Of a DNA stretch of 36,063 bases, positions 23,576 to 32,068 are shown piece by piece. The position numbers were made by a program, and so were the translations under genes. Source of the DNA: Tenderia sp965602225 (lineage in GTDB: Bacteria > Pseudomonadota > Gammaproteobacteria > Tenderiales > Tenderiaceae). The notes under the pieces were generated by a model that made no database searches, was not told the origin of the DNA, and was given only the letters and a program-made list of their open reading frames with translations. How positions within the stretch are numbered: position 1 is the first letter of the stretch; each line of letters opens with the position of its first letter. The stretch is from NCBI GenBank assembly GCA_965602225.1, contig CBFCYE010000026.1, positions 1 through 36,063 on the forward strand, written 5' to 3'.

Positions 23576-23606
23576 AAAAACGCCTACCCTTTCGGGCAGG
23601 CGTTTT
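23576..23606. terminator. Bidirectional terminator
   Basis: ACGCCT-A-CCC pairs with GGG-C-AGGCGT around TTTC, with an A-tract before and a T-tract after. It terminates the HEPN gene on the plus strand and the PhoX-like gene on the minus strand. Confidence 0.88.
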
Positions 23607-23662
23607 TTATTTCAGTTGCTTGGCATTACCCCGATGTTACAACGGGGCAACACCGCACATTG

Positions 23663-25198
23663 TTACTTACCAGCTTTGATCAACTTTTTAACAAAGTTTG
23701 TATCATCGCCGTCACTACAAGTCTTTACAGGTTTGTGATGACCACGCTTTTCATGGCGATGATTGTCTTCATCTTTTTTAAGACACGGTGGTGCAACCAC
23801 ATCCTTTAGATCAATCAACCAGGTTGCGTCACCCTGACCACCGGCAACAGCGGTGCTTTCAGGGTGCTGGACATTGATGATGAACTGACTTGGATTGGCC
23901 GGGTTAAAAATCATACCGGTGTTTTCCGCACCTTTAACTTGCAGGCTCATGAAATGATCCAGTGATTCGGCCACACCGTTGTTATCGGTGTCACGCAGAA
24001 ACCAGATGTCGCCGCCACGGTTGTCTTTGTTCGGCCAGTCTTCGATGATGTAGATATTACCCAAGGCATCCTGAGCCAGATTGTCTGGTGAGGTTACGTG
24101 ACCAGTGGTTTGTGCACGGCCAAGATTCTTGGCGGTGCTTTCATCAGCGGCCAGACGAACCATTGCCATGTCATCACCCAGTTCTTCGACGGCGTAAACA
24201 CCTAGCTCTTCCGTGGCAGTGAAGTACAACACTTCATGACCATTTTTCAGATAACCAACCTCAAGGTCTTCCGGACGACGAAATGGCGTAGCTTCCAGCT
24301 CGTCGGCTGCAGCACGACCACCACGAGTTTCATTATCGAATGGATCAGCGGTGGTCAGAGCTATGCCTTCAACATCAGTCATGGCTACCCATGTCGCCAT
24401 ACCAGTACGCTCTGCCGGCATGTTATTCGGATACTTGCCAGCATTTTCAGACACATCACCGGTAAAAGAATCAACCTTCAATACAAAGGTCTGGCCCTTG
24501 CTGTAATCACCTTTGATAGATGGCACGAACTTGTAGATAGAACCAGAGCGGTCTTCATCAACAAAATACAGTGCCGAACCATCATGATTAAATTGCAGCC
24601 CTTCAATAGAAACGTTAGGAATACTGTTCAGTTCATTAACGATGACCTCTTCGCCTGAGGCAACGTCTGCCATCGGATTCATCACTTCGAACAGACGACC
24701 TTGGCCGGACCATTCTTCAGCTACCATCAAGGTATTGGCTGGTGTCCAGGTAGCAGGATCAAGAGCGCCGAAATCACTACTCCAATTTCCCGTGGCGCCA
24801 TTCATATCACCCTTGAACAGATTAACGGCCTTGTCTGTAACCATGTCATAACGTGTCAGGCCAGCACCGTACATAGTTTCATGTGGCAGAAAGATATATC
24901 GGCCACTGGGATCAAAGGCACTCATGTCTATCATCGAGGCACTAGCACCAAGGCCAGGGACGCGTACAGTTGACTGATCTGCATCCGCTTCTATTTCATA
25001 CAGGCTGGTGAGTTTTTTATAACTAACACCCGCTGGCACCTGCCAGGGTGAATTCAATTCATTAACGTGGTTGGCAACCTGCGCAACAGCAGCGGACTGC
25101 GTCAGTGGATTAAAAAACAGATCTGTTCCGGCAAAGGCGGTCTGCGCACCTGCCAACATCACCGCCGTAACTACGGCCTTTTTAGTAAAACTGTTCAT
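23663..25198 (-). CDS. PhoX-family (DUF839) phosphatase
   Basis: This is a secreted protein of 511 aa in the PhoX/DUF839 family, metal-dependent alkaline phosphatases that release phosphate from organic monoesters in the periplasm. A signal peptide (MNSFTKKAVVTAVMLAGAQTAFA) leads. The beta-propeller-like body carries the family segments TTADPFDNETRGG, FRRPEDLEVG and SPDNLAQDALGNIYIIEDW. Family metal ligands are Glu/Asp, but I could not assign each one. The C-terminus is Lys/His-rich (KKDEDNHRHEKRGHHKPVK), an unusual tail. AGGAG lies 9 bp before the ATG at 25198 and only 3 bp before another at 25204, so I chose the former. A Pho box lies upstream. Confidence 0.88.
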   Translation of the reverse strand: MNSFTKKAVVTAVMLAGAQTAFAGTDLFFNPLTQSAAVAQVANHVNELNSPWQVPAGVSYKKLTSLYEIEADADQSTVRVPGLGASASMIDMSAFDPSGRYIFLPHETMYGAGLTRYDMVTDKAVNLFKGDMNGATGNWSSDFGALDPATWTPANTLMVAEEWSGQGRLFEVMNPMADVASGEEVIVNELNSIPNVSIEGLQFNHDGSALYFVDEDRSGSIYKFVPSIKGDYSKGQTFVLKVDSFTGDVSENAGKYPNNMPAERTGMATWVAMTDVEGIALTTADPFDNETRGGRAAADELEATPFRRPEDLEVGYLKNGHEVLYFTATEELGVYAVEELGDDMAMVRLAADESTAKNLGRAQTTGHVTSPDNLAQDALGNIYIIEDWPNKDNRGGDIWFLRDTDNNGVAESLDHFMSLQVKGAENTGMIFNPANPSQFIINVQHPESTAVAGGQGDATWLIDLKDVVAPPCLKKDEDNHRHEKRGHHKPVKTCSDGDDTNFVKKLIKAGK

Positions 25199-25287
25199 CT
25201 TCATCGTCTCCTAAGAATGACTTATGTTTTTGATGTGAATGGCTGGCAATGATTGTTCAGCCGCACGATGAACAGTAGTGAGGTTTT

Positions 25288-25305
25288 TTGACAAAAATGT
25301 GACTG
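25288..25305 (-). promoter_or_regulatory. Candidate Pho box upstream of phoX-like gene
   Basis: On the minus strand, CAGTCAC-ATTT-TTGTCAA gives two 7-bp units separated by 4 bp, the layout of PhoB sites (CTGTCAT units). The match is 6 of 7 for the first unit against CTGTCAC and weaker for the second. It lies about 90 bp upstream of the start. I see nothing else convincing in the rest of the 426-bp gap from 25199 to 25624. Confidence 0.5.
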
Positions 25306-25624
25306 GCGCATGAAGCTTGTATTACGTTGATCTGCAATCTTGTTATGTTGAAAAAGAGGTCAGATAAATATTCTAAACCCAGCTTTTCACTAACTGCCAG
25401 CTCACGCCCGTGCCAGAGATAATTTATAAACGCTGACATACCAATCATGCCCACAGTTCTTTCGCTACGATTACAAATTGCTATTAATGCAAAGAACACA
25501 AATCACGATATGAACCAGCCACAATTCCAGTCTGGTAGAAAAAACAGATAGCTTGTCTACACTTTGATCGGCTTTGGTCGATAAACCATAGACCTTGGTG
25601 AATTCCTTACACAGGTGGTGGGTC

Positions 25625-25807
25625 ATGAAATGCGATGTTGTTTATAAAAAGGCACGAGAATCAGAATTTTCTAATCATGGGGACAATCTAATGCAACTGC
25701 ACGACCATGGTTTTAAGGATGAACGGGAATATCTGAGCTTTCTGTTAGAGCAAGAGCGGATCTGGGAGCAGGAGCACCTGGGCACGGAGAAGGATGACAC
25801 TAAATAA
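25625..25807 (+). CDS. Small acidic protein of unknown function
   Basis: This is a 60-aa hydrophilic protein rich in Glu and His (LHDHGFKDEREYLSFLLEQERIWEQEH in its second half, probably one long helix). It has no signal or membrane segment. The ATG follows AGGTGGTGGGTC, and a good terminator lies 48 bp after the stop, which supports a real gene. I do not recognise the family; the existence call is moderate. Confidence 0.5.
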   Translation: MKCDVVYKKARESEFSNHGDNLMQLHDHGFKDEREYLSFLLEQERIWEQEHLGTEKDDTK

Positions 25808-25855
25808 TTAGTCACCCTGTTACTGATAACTCAATACTTACAAACCTAACAGAAG

Positions 25856-25880
25856 GCCCCGCAGAGACGGGGCTTTTTTT
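25856..25880 (+). terminator. Rho-independent terminator
   Basis: GCCCCG / CGGGGC (6-bp stem) with loop CAGAGA is followed by seven T. It closes the small acidic protein gene. Confidence 0.9.
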
Positions 25881-26019
25881 ATGCCCAACCAGGTAAGGCG
25901 CCCTACGAGCAAGAACCAACATACGTCGCGTGACTCGTTCATGAATCAGGACAGCGCCCCCCATAAAAAGTTAAAATATCCATATTTCTCCGCCGCCACG
26001 GCTGACCACGGACTTTTCG

Positions 26020-27636
26020 ATGTTGCGACTTAATGAACTCAGACTGCCCCTTGACCACTCGCCGGATGCGCTGCGTGAGGCAATTATCCAGCGTTTGCAG
26101 ATCACGCCGGAGGCATTGAAGGATTTTAGCGTTGCCCGTCGCGGTTTCGATGCCCGTAAAAAGAGTGCAATTCTGTTTGTCTATTCAGTGGATGCGGACG
26201 TGGCGGATGAGGCACAGCTGCTGCAAAAATTCAGCGCTGATCACAACATCAAGGCTACGCCGGATACTGAATACAAGTTTGTCAGCCACGCCCCTGCCGA
26301 GCTCAAGTCGCGCCCGGTGATTATCGGCACCGGACCGTGCGGTTTTATGGCCGGGCTGGTTCTGGCGCAGATGGGTTTTAAACCCATAATTCTGGAACGG
26401 GGCCAGGAGGTACGGCAGCGAACCAAGGATACCTGGGCGCTGTGGCGCGATCACAAACTCAATCCCGAATCGAACGTGCAGTTTGGCGAAGGCGGTGCCG
26501 GCACCTTTTCTGATGGCAAGCTGCATACCCAAACCAAAGACCCGCGCTACCTGGGGATGAAGGTGCTGCGTGAATTTGTGAAGGCCGGTGCGCCGGAGGA
26601 GATCCTGTTCGTCAGCAAGCCACACGTCGGCACCTTCCGTTTAGTGGGCATGGTGGAGAAGATCCGCGAAGAGATCGTCAGCCTCGGCGGTGAGTTCCGT
26701 TTCGACAGTCGTGTCACCGATGTCAACATTGATAATGGCCAGGTACGCGGCGTGACGCTGGCCAGCGGTGAACAGATAGAGTCTGATCACGTCGTCTTTG
26801 CCATTGGCCACAGCGCCCGCGATACCTTCCAGATGATCCATGATCGTGGCGTCTACGTTGAGGCCAAACCGTTCTCGGTGGGCTTTCGTATCGAGCATCC
26901 CCAGTCACTCATCGACCAGTGCCGCTTCGGCGACTTTGCCGGCCATCCCGATCTCGGCGCGGCGGACTACAAGCTGGTGCACCACTGCAAGAATGGCCGT
27001 AGCGTCTACAGCTTTTGCATGTGCCCAGGTGGCACGGTGGTGGCAGCGACATCCGAAGAGGGGCACGTGGTCACCAATGGTATGAGCCAGTATTCACGCA
27101 ACGAACGTAACGCCAACAGCGGCATCGTGGTCGGCATTACGCCGGAGGATTTCCCTAGCGACCAGCCACTGGCGGGGATTGAACTGCAACGTCAACTGGA
27201 GACACGCGCCTTTGAATTAGGTGGCGGTAATTACGATGCACCCGGGCAGCTGGTGGGCGACTTCCTCAAGGGCCGACCATCCACCAAGCTCGGCAGTGTG
27301 CAACCGTCATACACACCCGGAGTGCATCTAACTGAGCTCGATACAGCCCTGCCCGATTACGCCATCGAGGCCATCCGCGAGGCCCTGCCGGCCTTCGACC
27401 GAAAGATCAAAGGCTTTGCCATGTTTGACGCGGTGCTCACCGGCGTAGAGACACGCACCTCATCGCCGGTGCGGATCAAACGTAATCGTGATGATTATCA
27501 GAGCATCAACACCAAGGGTTTCTATCCTGGTGGCGAAGGGGCGGGATACGCCGGCGGCATCCTCTCTGCGGCGGTGGATGGTATTGAAATAGCCGAAGCG
27601 GTGGCCTTGAGCATGGTGGCTAAATTTAAGGCCTGA
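26020..27636 (+). CDS. Uncharacterised FAD-dependent dehydrogenase (COG2509-like)
   Basis: This is a 538-aa cytosolic flavoprotein. An N-terminal alpha/beta domain of about 95 residues precedes the dinucleotide-binding motif GTGPCG (103-108) in VIIGTGPCGFMAG. The ERG end of the second strand follows (about 120). The family motif FGEGGAGTFSDGKLHT, the conserved VGFRIEHPQ and CMCPGGTVV segments, and GEGAGYAGGILSAA near the C-terminus fit the NAD(P)/FAD-dependent protein family COG2509. Its substrate is unknown. The start follows no strong ribosome site. It stands alone between terminators and repeats. Confidence 0.9.
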   Translation: MLRLNELRLPLDHSPDALREAIIQRLQITPEALKDFSVARRGFDARKKSAILFVYSVDADVADEAQLLQKFSADHNIKATPDTEYKFVSHAPAELKSRPVIIGTGPCGFMAGLVLAQMGFKPIILERGQEVRQRTKDTWALWRDHKLNPESNVQFGEGGAGTFSDGKLHTQTKDPRYLGMKVLREFVKAGAPEEILFVSKPHVGTFRLVGMVEKIREEIVSLGGEFRFDSRVTDVNIDNGQVRGVTLASGEQIESDHVVFAIGHSARDTFQMIHDRGVYVEAKPFSVGFRIEHPQSLIDQCRFGDFAGHPDLGAADYKLVHHCKNGRSVYSFCMCPGGTVVAATSEEGHVVTNGMSQYSRNERNANSGIVVGITPEDFPSDQPLAGIELQRQLETRAFELGGGNYDAPGQLVGDFLKGRPSTKLGSVQPSYTPGVHLTELDTALPDYAIEAIREALPAFDRKIKGFAMFDAVLTGVETRTSSPVRIKRNRDDYQSINTKGFYPGGEGAGYAGGILSAAVDGIEIAEAVALSMVAKFKA

Positions 27637-27648
27637 TGTTACGCCTGA

Positions 27649-27670
27649 TTCCCACGCGGGAGCGTGGGAA
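27649..27670. repeat. Hairpin repeat after FAD dehydrogenase
   Basis: TTCCCACGC-GGGA-GCGTGGGAA is a perfect 9-bp stem. The sequence resembles a dispersed palindromic repeat found in many gammaproteobacteria. It lies 13 bp after the gene and may also act as a terminator, although no T-tract follows. Confidence 0.6.
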
Positions 27671-27771
27671 CGAGAAAGTTTAATAGCTGAGTTTGAGCAG
27701 CCGTAAAACCAACAAAAATAATGATGCTAGCTCAGCTATTGTATGTTCAGCATTTCTCGATAGGTAAGAAA

Positions 27772-27887
27772 CAGGGAACCTCTGAGCAAGTCATTCCGGC
27801 GAATGCCGGAATCTAGTAACTATCTGATCACGATAGACTCCGGCATTCGCCAGGATGACGGAGGCATACTTGATCAGAGGCTCCCTG
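27772..27887. repeat. MITE-like palindromic repeat (116 bp)
   Basis: The ends CAGGGAACCTCTGAGCAAGT and ACTTGATCAGAGGCTCCCTG are near-perfect inverted repeats (18 of 20). Inside are further arms with CATTCCGGCGAATGCCGGAAT and its partner, the type common in proteobacterial palindromic repeats. The right arm has about 10 extra bases. The rest of the 423-bp gap from 27637 to 28059 holds the hairpin above and no gene. Confidence 0.75.
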
Positions 27888-28059
27888 GTTATGTGCGTGT
27901 GTAGAAAAGCGTTCGAAGGAAAAGTCGTTTCCTGTCTGATCTCGTTTCAACGCCATAAGGCTTGCTGTTATACTTGGCGTCTCTGTTCTCCTCACGATCA
28001 GCTTTTGGCGCAATCCTGCCAGAGCAGTCTCTTAATTATTCATATCTCCGAGGCTTTAT

Positions 28060-29280
28060 ATGCCATTTTCAAAACTTGGGTTAAGTGATCCCATTTTAAA
28101 GGCCGTAGCTGATCTGGGTTATACCGCACCCACGGCCATCCAAAAAAAGGCAATACCCATCATCTTATCGGGTAGAGACCTAGTTGCCGCCGCACAGACG
28201 GGCACAGGTAAAACAGCTAGTTTTGTGTTGCCGATATTGGAGGCATTTAATACTGAGCGCAAACTGCGTGGTAAGCGTATTCGTGCGCTCATTCTTACGC
28301 CCACTCGCGAGCTGGCGGTGCAGGTTGAGGCCAATATTGTCGAGTACAGCAAGTATTTAAACCTTAGCTCTATGGCGATGTATGGCGGCGTTGATTCCGA
28401 GCCTCAAAGACAGCGCCTGTTGGAAGGCGTTGATATTTTGGTTGCCACCCCAGGCAGGCTGTTAGATATGGTGCATCAACGCGCGCTACATTTTGACGAA
28501 CTCGAAGTGCTGGTGTTGGATGAAGCCGACAGAATGCTCGATATGGGCTTTATCGACGACATCAATAAAATCATTGATCGCCTGCCTAGCCAACGTCAGA
28601 GTTTATTGTTTTCTGCCACGCTTTCTGACGATGTCCGTTTTTTAGCCGATACCGTTAACGATGATGCCGTGGAAATATCGATTTCTGCCAACTCTAATAC
28701 AACGCCAAAAATTGACCAGTGGCTGATCACGGTAGACAAGGGCAAAAAGTCCGCATTACTGAGCCATTTGATTAACGAACAGAAGTGGGATCAGGCGCTG
28801 ATTTTTATCGAGAAAAAACACGCCGCAGCTAAACTGGTGAGTCAGCTTGAAAAGCGTGGCATTAAAGCTGAGGCAATTCATAGTGGTAGAAGTCAGGCTT
28901 CTCGTGAAAGAGTGCTGGCCGAATTTAAATCGGGGGAACTTAGCTTTTTAGTGGCTACCGGTGTTGCGGCTCGCGGTATTGACATCGATAGCCTTACCCG
29001 CGTGGTTAATTATGACCTGCCCTTCCAGAGTGATGATTATATTCATCGAATCGGTCGTACTGGTCGTGCTGGTGCCTCCGGCGAAGCTGTCTCTTTTGTT
29101 TCATACGATGATTTTAAAAATCTTTGCGCTATCGAAAGTCGTCTAGGGCATATTATTGCGCGAAAAGAAATTGAAGGTTTTGAGGTTAAAAAGGTGGTGC
29201 CAGTTTCTATTTTGAATTACGTACCTAAGCATTTGAATAAAAATAAGCCTAAGAAAGGTACTAATGTATGGGGCCGGTGA
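28060..29280 (+). CDS. rhlE: RhlE-type DEAD-box RNA helicase
   Basis: This is a 406-aa ATP-dependent RNA helicase. The Q motif (FSKLGLSDPILKAVADLGY), Walker A AQTGTGKT, PTRELA, DEAD (VLDEADRMLDMGF), SAT (FSATLS) and the C-terminal HRIGRTGRAG are all in place. It unwinds RNA in ribosome assembly and decay. The C-terminal tail is short (about 20 residues after the core), shorter than many RhlE. The ATG follows GAGGCTTTAT. Base composition is more A+T-rich than the neighbours. No operon partner is seen. Confidence 0.95.
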   Translation: MPFSKLGLSDPILKAVADLGYTAPTAIQKKAIPIILSGRDLVAAAQTGTGKTASFVLPILEAFNTERKLRGKRIRALILTPTRELAVQVEANIVEYSKYLNLSSMAMYGGVDSEPQRQRLLEGVDILVATPGRLLDMVHQRALHFDELEVLVLDEADRMLDMGFIDDINKIIDRLPSQRQSLLFSATLSDDVRFLADTVNDDAVEISISANSNTTPKIDQWLITVDKGKKSALLSHLINEQKWDQALIFIEKKHAAAKLVSQLEKRGIKAEAIHSGRSQASRERVLAEFKSGELSFLVATGVAARGIDIDSLTRVVNYDLPFQSDDYIHRIGRTGRAGASGEAVSFVSYDDFKNLCAIESRLGHIIARKEIEGFEVKKVVPVSILNYVPKHLNKNKPKKGTNVWGR

Positions 29281-29372
29281 TCTCTGATCTTTACAGTCCA
29301 AACTGGGCTATCGAAAATAAAGATTTATGTTTGCTTGGTCTTTGTTGAAAAGCGAAGCGAATCTCCCCCACC

Positions 29373-30149
29373 TCAAGCCGGAATCATGTAGACATCAAAG
29401 CGGGTACTCTTGCCCTCATACACCAGACTTGGCTTGGGGCCGGGGATGGCCTCGGACTTACGCGGCCGTTTCACCACCACCCGTTTACGCGCCGCGCCTA
29501 AGGCTGCCTGCAACAAGGCGGCGTCATCCTCATCAGCACCGACCAGGGCACGGAACAGCTGCATCTCTTTTTTCACAGCCGCGGCCTTGGTACGCTCCGG
29601 GTGCATGGGGTCAACATAGACCACATCGGGCCGTTCAGCCTCATCCAGCTCGCTCAAATATTGGCGGGCATCGGCAACAGCCAGTCTCATGCGGGCGATA
29701 ATCTCGCGCACCTCATCATCGTGCTCAGCCCGACGCATACCGTCAGCCAGCAGCTCCGCCACCACCGGCGAGCGTTCTATCATCTGTACCTGACAACCCA
29801 GTTTGGCCAGCACAAAGGCATCACGCCCCAGTCCGGCAGTGGCATCAATGACCGTTGGGATTTTATCTTTTTTGACTCCCACCGCCTTGGCCACCAGCTG
29901 ACCACGACCACCACCAAAGCGACGCCGATGGCCCATGGCACCTTCAACAAAATCAACATAGACCGGGCCTGGGGCATCAGGTCCTAGCTGCACCAGTTCA
30001 AGCCGCTCAGCCGCCAGGCGCAACATCAGGCCGGCCTCAACCAGGTCTGCGCTAAACGGCAAGCCCAGCCGCTCAGCAATCGCCCGTGCCTCAGATACAA
30101 GCGTGTCATCTGCCGCCGTCACAATCACATTATTCAAATTACCCGCCAC
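29373..30149 (-). CDS. rsmJ: RsmJ, 16S rRNA (guanine-1516-N2)-methyltransferase
   Basis: This is a 258-aa SAM-dependent methyltransferase that methylates G1516 of 16S rRNA. The family segments VDFVEGAMGHRRRFGGGRGQ and DATAGLGRDAFVLA (SAM binding) are present. The catalytic DPMHPER replaces the usual DPM(Y/F)P. KRPRKSEAI follows near the C-terminus. The start is a GTG at 30149 with no clear ribosome site; alternatives lie a few codons in. It is divergent from psiE with an 88-bp gap. Confidence 0.93.
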   Translation of the reverse strand: MAGNLNNVIVTAADDTLVSEARAIAERLGLPFSADLVEAGLMLRLAAERLELVQLGPDAPGPVYVDFVEGAMGHRRRFGGGRGQLVAKAVGVKKDKIPTVIDATAGLGRDAFVLAKLGCQVQMIERSPVVAELLADGMRRAEHDDEVREIIARMRLAVADARQYLSELDEAERPDVVYVDPMHPERTKAAAVKKEMQLFRALVGADEDDAALLQAALGAARKRVVVKRPRKSEAIPGPKPSLVYEGKSTRFDVYMIPA

Positions 30150-30237
30150 TACAAAAATATTTCATCCCACTTTAAGGCGCTTGTTATCAACTCAAATTCG
30201 ATCAACAATGAAATCTCAGCCGAAGAGATTATTAATT

Positions 30238-30681
30238 ATGTCTGTCAAACCCGATCACATCAGCCGTAAGGGCATTCGTCTCATCGAATACGGTGGCCTG
30301 TTCGTCATCACTGTTGCCACCATTATCGCTGGCATCCAGGAAATCCTGCGCATGTATGCCGCTGGCGAGGTAACGCTGGCTGATCTATTGTTGCTGTTCA
30401 TCTATCTCGAAGTTGTTGCCATGGTTGGCGTCTATCTTGAGTCTGGCAAGCTACCAATACGAATGCCGATCTACATCGGCATTGTTGCCCTTGCCCGTTA
30501 TCTGGCCCTGGATGCAAAAGGCATGGAGGACTGGAAGATCATCGCCGTCGCCTCGGCAATCATGCTATTGGCATTGTCTGTGCTGGCAATCCGTTATGGG
30601 CATATTAATCTCCCTTACTCGAACAAAACAGACAAAACAGACAAAACAGACAAAACAGACAAAACAGACAAAACAGACTAG
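30238..30681 (+). CDS. psiE: PsiE family membrane protein with KTD-repeat tail
   Basis: This is a 147-aa inner-membrane protein of the phosphate-starvation-inducible PsiE family, with four hydrophobic helices (about 17-36, 45-65, 74-93 and 103-121) and conserved LIEYGGLF and LLLLFIYLEVVAMVGVYLESGKLPIRMPIYI. The function of PsiE is unknown. The last 18 residues are six exact KTD repeats coded by six perfect copies of AAAACAGAC, which end directly at the stop. Start 30238 follows GAAGAG and opens at MSVKPDHISRKG; an in-frame ATG ten codons earlier is possible. The stop overlaps the cysQ stop in a shared CTAG. Confidence 0.85.
   Translation: MSVKPDHISRKGIRLIEYGGLFVITVATIIAGIQEILRMYAAGEVTLADLLLLFIYLEVVAMVGVYLESGKLPIRMPIYIGIVALARYLALDAKGMEDWKIIAVASAIMLLALSVLAIRYGHINLPYSNKTDKTDKTDKTDKTDKTD
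30625..30678 (+). repeat. Perfect 9-bp tandem repeat, six copies
   Basis: AAAACAGAC is repeated six times without a mismatch, in frame, coding Lys-Thr-Asp at the end of psiE. A 9-bp unit preserves the frame when copies change. The absence of degeneracy suggests recent expansion. Confidence 0.98.
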
Positions 30682-31481
30682 ACCTCGGGTACATAATCAC
30701 GCCAGTCATGGCGTGGATCACCAAAGCTGAAAAAGGGCGGATTGAGCAAAGAGTCCCTGGTGTTATATCGCAGCGGCTGCAAGTTCATATCCGTCAGACC
30801 ACCACCAGCTTCTTCGAGAATGCACTGCGCCGCTGCCGTATCCCATTCCGAGGTCGGCCCAAAACGGGCATAGATATCAGCCCGACCCTGGGCGACATAA
30901 CAAGACTTGAGAGAGCTACCCAATGACAGCACTCGATAGTCATCAAAGAATTCCAGAAAGTTACAAAACACCGGCATCCGGTGTGAACGGCTACCGGCGA
31001 TGGTAATGCTGCCGCCATCCCATTTTTTGGCCTGAATCGGCTCAGGGTTTTGGCCACCTTCCTCAAAGACTGCGCCGCCACCTGTCACGGCGGAATAACA
31101 GTCACGGGTCACCGGTGCCTGTATCACCCCCAATACTGAGCAATGATTTTCAATCAGAGCAATATTAACGGTGAATTCGCCATTACGTTTTATAAATTCA
31201 CGCGTGCCATCAAGCGGATCTACCAACCAGTAACGTTGCCACTGCGAGCGCTCCTCAAAATCGGCCACCTCGCCCTCTTCCGACAACACCGGCCAACCGG
31301 GGGTCAATTCAGCCAATGCCTTGCTGATGATTTCATGGGCCGCATAGTCGGCCTCGGTCACCGGGCTATCATCACTCTTCTGCTCAACACAGTAGTGACC
31401 CTGATAGACCTTCATAATCGCATCGCCGGCCTGATGAGCAATCGCCTTGACTGGCGCCAACAACTCCTTGTATTGACTCAC
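30678..31481 (-). CDS. cysQ: CysQ, 3'(2'),5'-bisphosphate nucleotidase
   Basis: This is a 267-aa Mg-dependent phosphatase of the inositol-monophosphatase fold. It degrades 3'-phosphoadenosine 5'-phosphate left by sulfate assimilation. Metal-binding motifs are VLSEEG, VDPLDGTREF and the later WDTAAAQCILEEAGG. The opening and length match CysQ. The start is GTG (31481) and overlaps the nudE stop in GTGA, so the two are coupled. It converges with psiE with a 4-bp stop overlap. Confidence 0.95.
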   Translation of the reverse strand: MSQYKELLAPVKAIAHQAGDAIMKVYQGHYCVEQKSDDSPVTEADYAAHEIISKALAELTPGWPVLSEEGEVADFEERSQWQRYWLVDPLDGTREFIKRNGEFTVNIALIENHCSVLGVIQAPVTRDCYSAVTGGGAVFEEGGQNPEPIQAKKWDGGSITIAGSRSHRMPVFCNFLEFFDDYRVLSLGSSLKSCYVAQGRADIYARFGPTSEWDTAAAQCILEEAGGGLTDMNLQPLRYNTRDSLLNPPFFSFGDPRHDWRDYVPEV

Positions 31482-32026
31482 GCCTTATCCCCCAATAAGT
31501 CACGCACCATATATAAAGCCGCAATACTGCGCGCCTCGGTCACATCATCGCGAATCAGCAGTTCAGACAGATTCGATAACGACCAGGACACCACCTCAAG
31601 CTCTTCCGGCTCATCCCCTTCACAGGACTGCAAGTAAAGGTCCTGCGCCAACACAATCTGGGTGTGATGGCCAAGATAACCTGGCGCCAGGGTAAAGGCG
31701 GTTAGGTGTTCAAGCTGGTTGGCGCCATAACCGATCTCTTCCATCAGCTCACGGTTGGCGGCCTCAAGCAGATCCTCGCCCGGCTCAATCCGGCCCTTGG
31801 GCAGACCCAGCTCATAACGGTGTACCCCGGCGGCGTATTCGCGGATCAACATCACCGTATCATTATCCAACATCGGCACCACCAGCACCGCCCCAGCGGA
31901 ATTAGACTTGAGCCGTTCGTACTGGACCTCGACGCCATTGGAAAACCGCAGATCCAGCTGTTCGACATGGAACAGCCGTGTTCTGGCGACAGTCTCAGCA
32001 GCCACTATTTCAGGTTTTTTGCGCAT
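31478..32026 (-). CDS. nudE: NudE, ADP compounds hydrolase (Nudix)
   Basis: This is a 182-aa Nudix hydrolase that cleaves ADP-ribose, Ap3A or NADH-type compounds. The Nudix box GX5EX7REUXEEXGU is complete (GRIEPGEDLLEAANRELMEEIG, about residues 78-99 split over the helix). The opening (RKKPEIVAAETVARTRLFHVEQ) matches NudE. It is coupled to cysQ by the 4-bp overlap, a common gammaproteobacterial arrangement. It is divergent from the nucleotidase, separated by only 42 bp. Confidence 0.94.
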   Translation of the reverse strand: MRKKPEIVAAETVARTRLFHVEQLDLRFSNGVEVQYERLKSNSAGAVLVVPMLDNDTVMLIREYAAGVHRYELGLPKGRIEPGEDLLEAANRELMEEIGYGANQLEHLTAFTLAPGYLGHHTQIVLAQDLYLQSCEGDEPEELEVVSWSLSNLSELLIRDDVTEARSIAALYMVRDLLGDKA

Positions 32027-32068
32027 TGCGGGTATTATAGCCCCACCTCAATCATACGAACACAGCCC

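Noticed and set aside
25257..25499. 80-codon open frame on the minus strand upstream of phoX
   Set aside because: It overlaps the candidate Pho box and promoter, has no ribosome site, and its protein has no recognisable pattern.
25881..25910. Possible REP half-element (GTAGGGCGCC on the minus strand)
   Set aside because: It has the GTAGGGCG head but no matching stem partner, so it cannot be separated from chance.
30625..30678. Short regular repeats as a possible CRISPR array
   Set aside because: The 9-bp units have no spacers and code KTD in frame within psiE.
31706..32068. Upstream extension of the GMP/IMP nucleotidase
   Set aside because: It runs antisense through nudE; the ATG at 32069 matches the start of the family.
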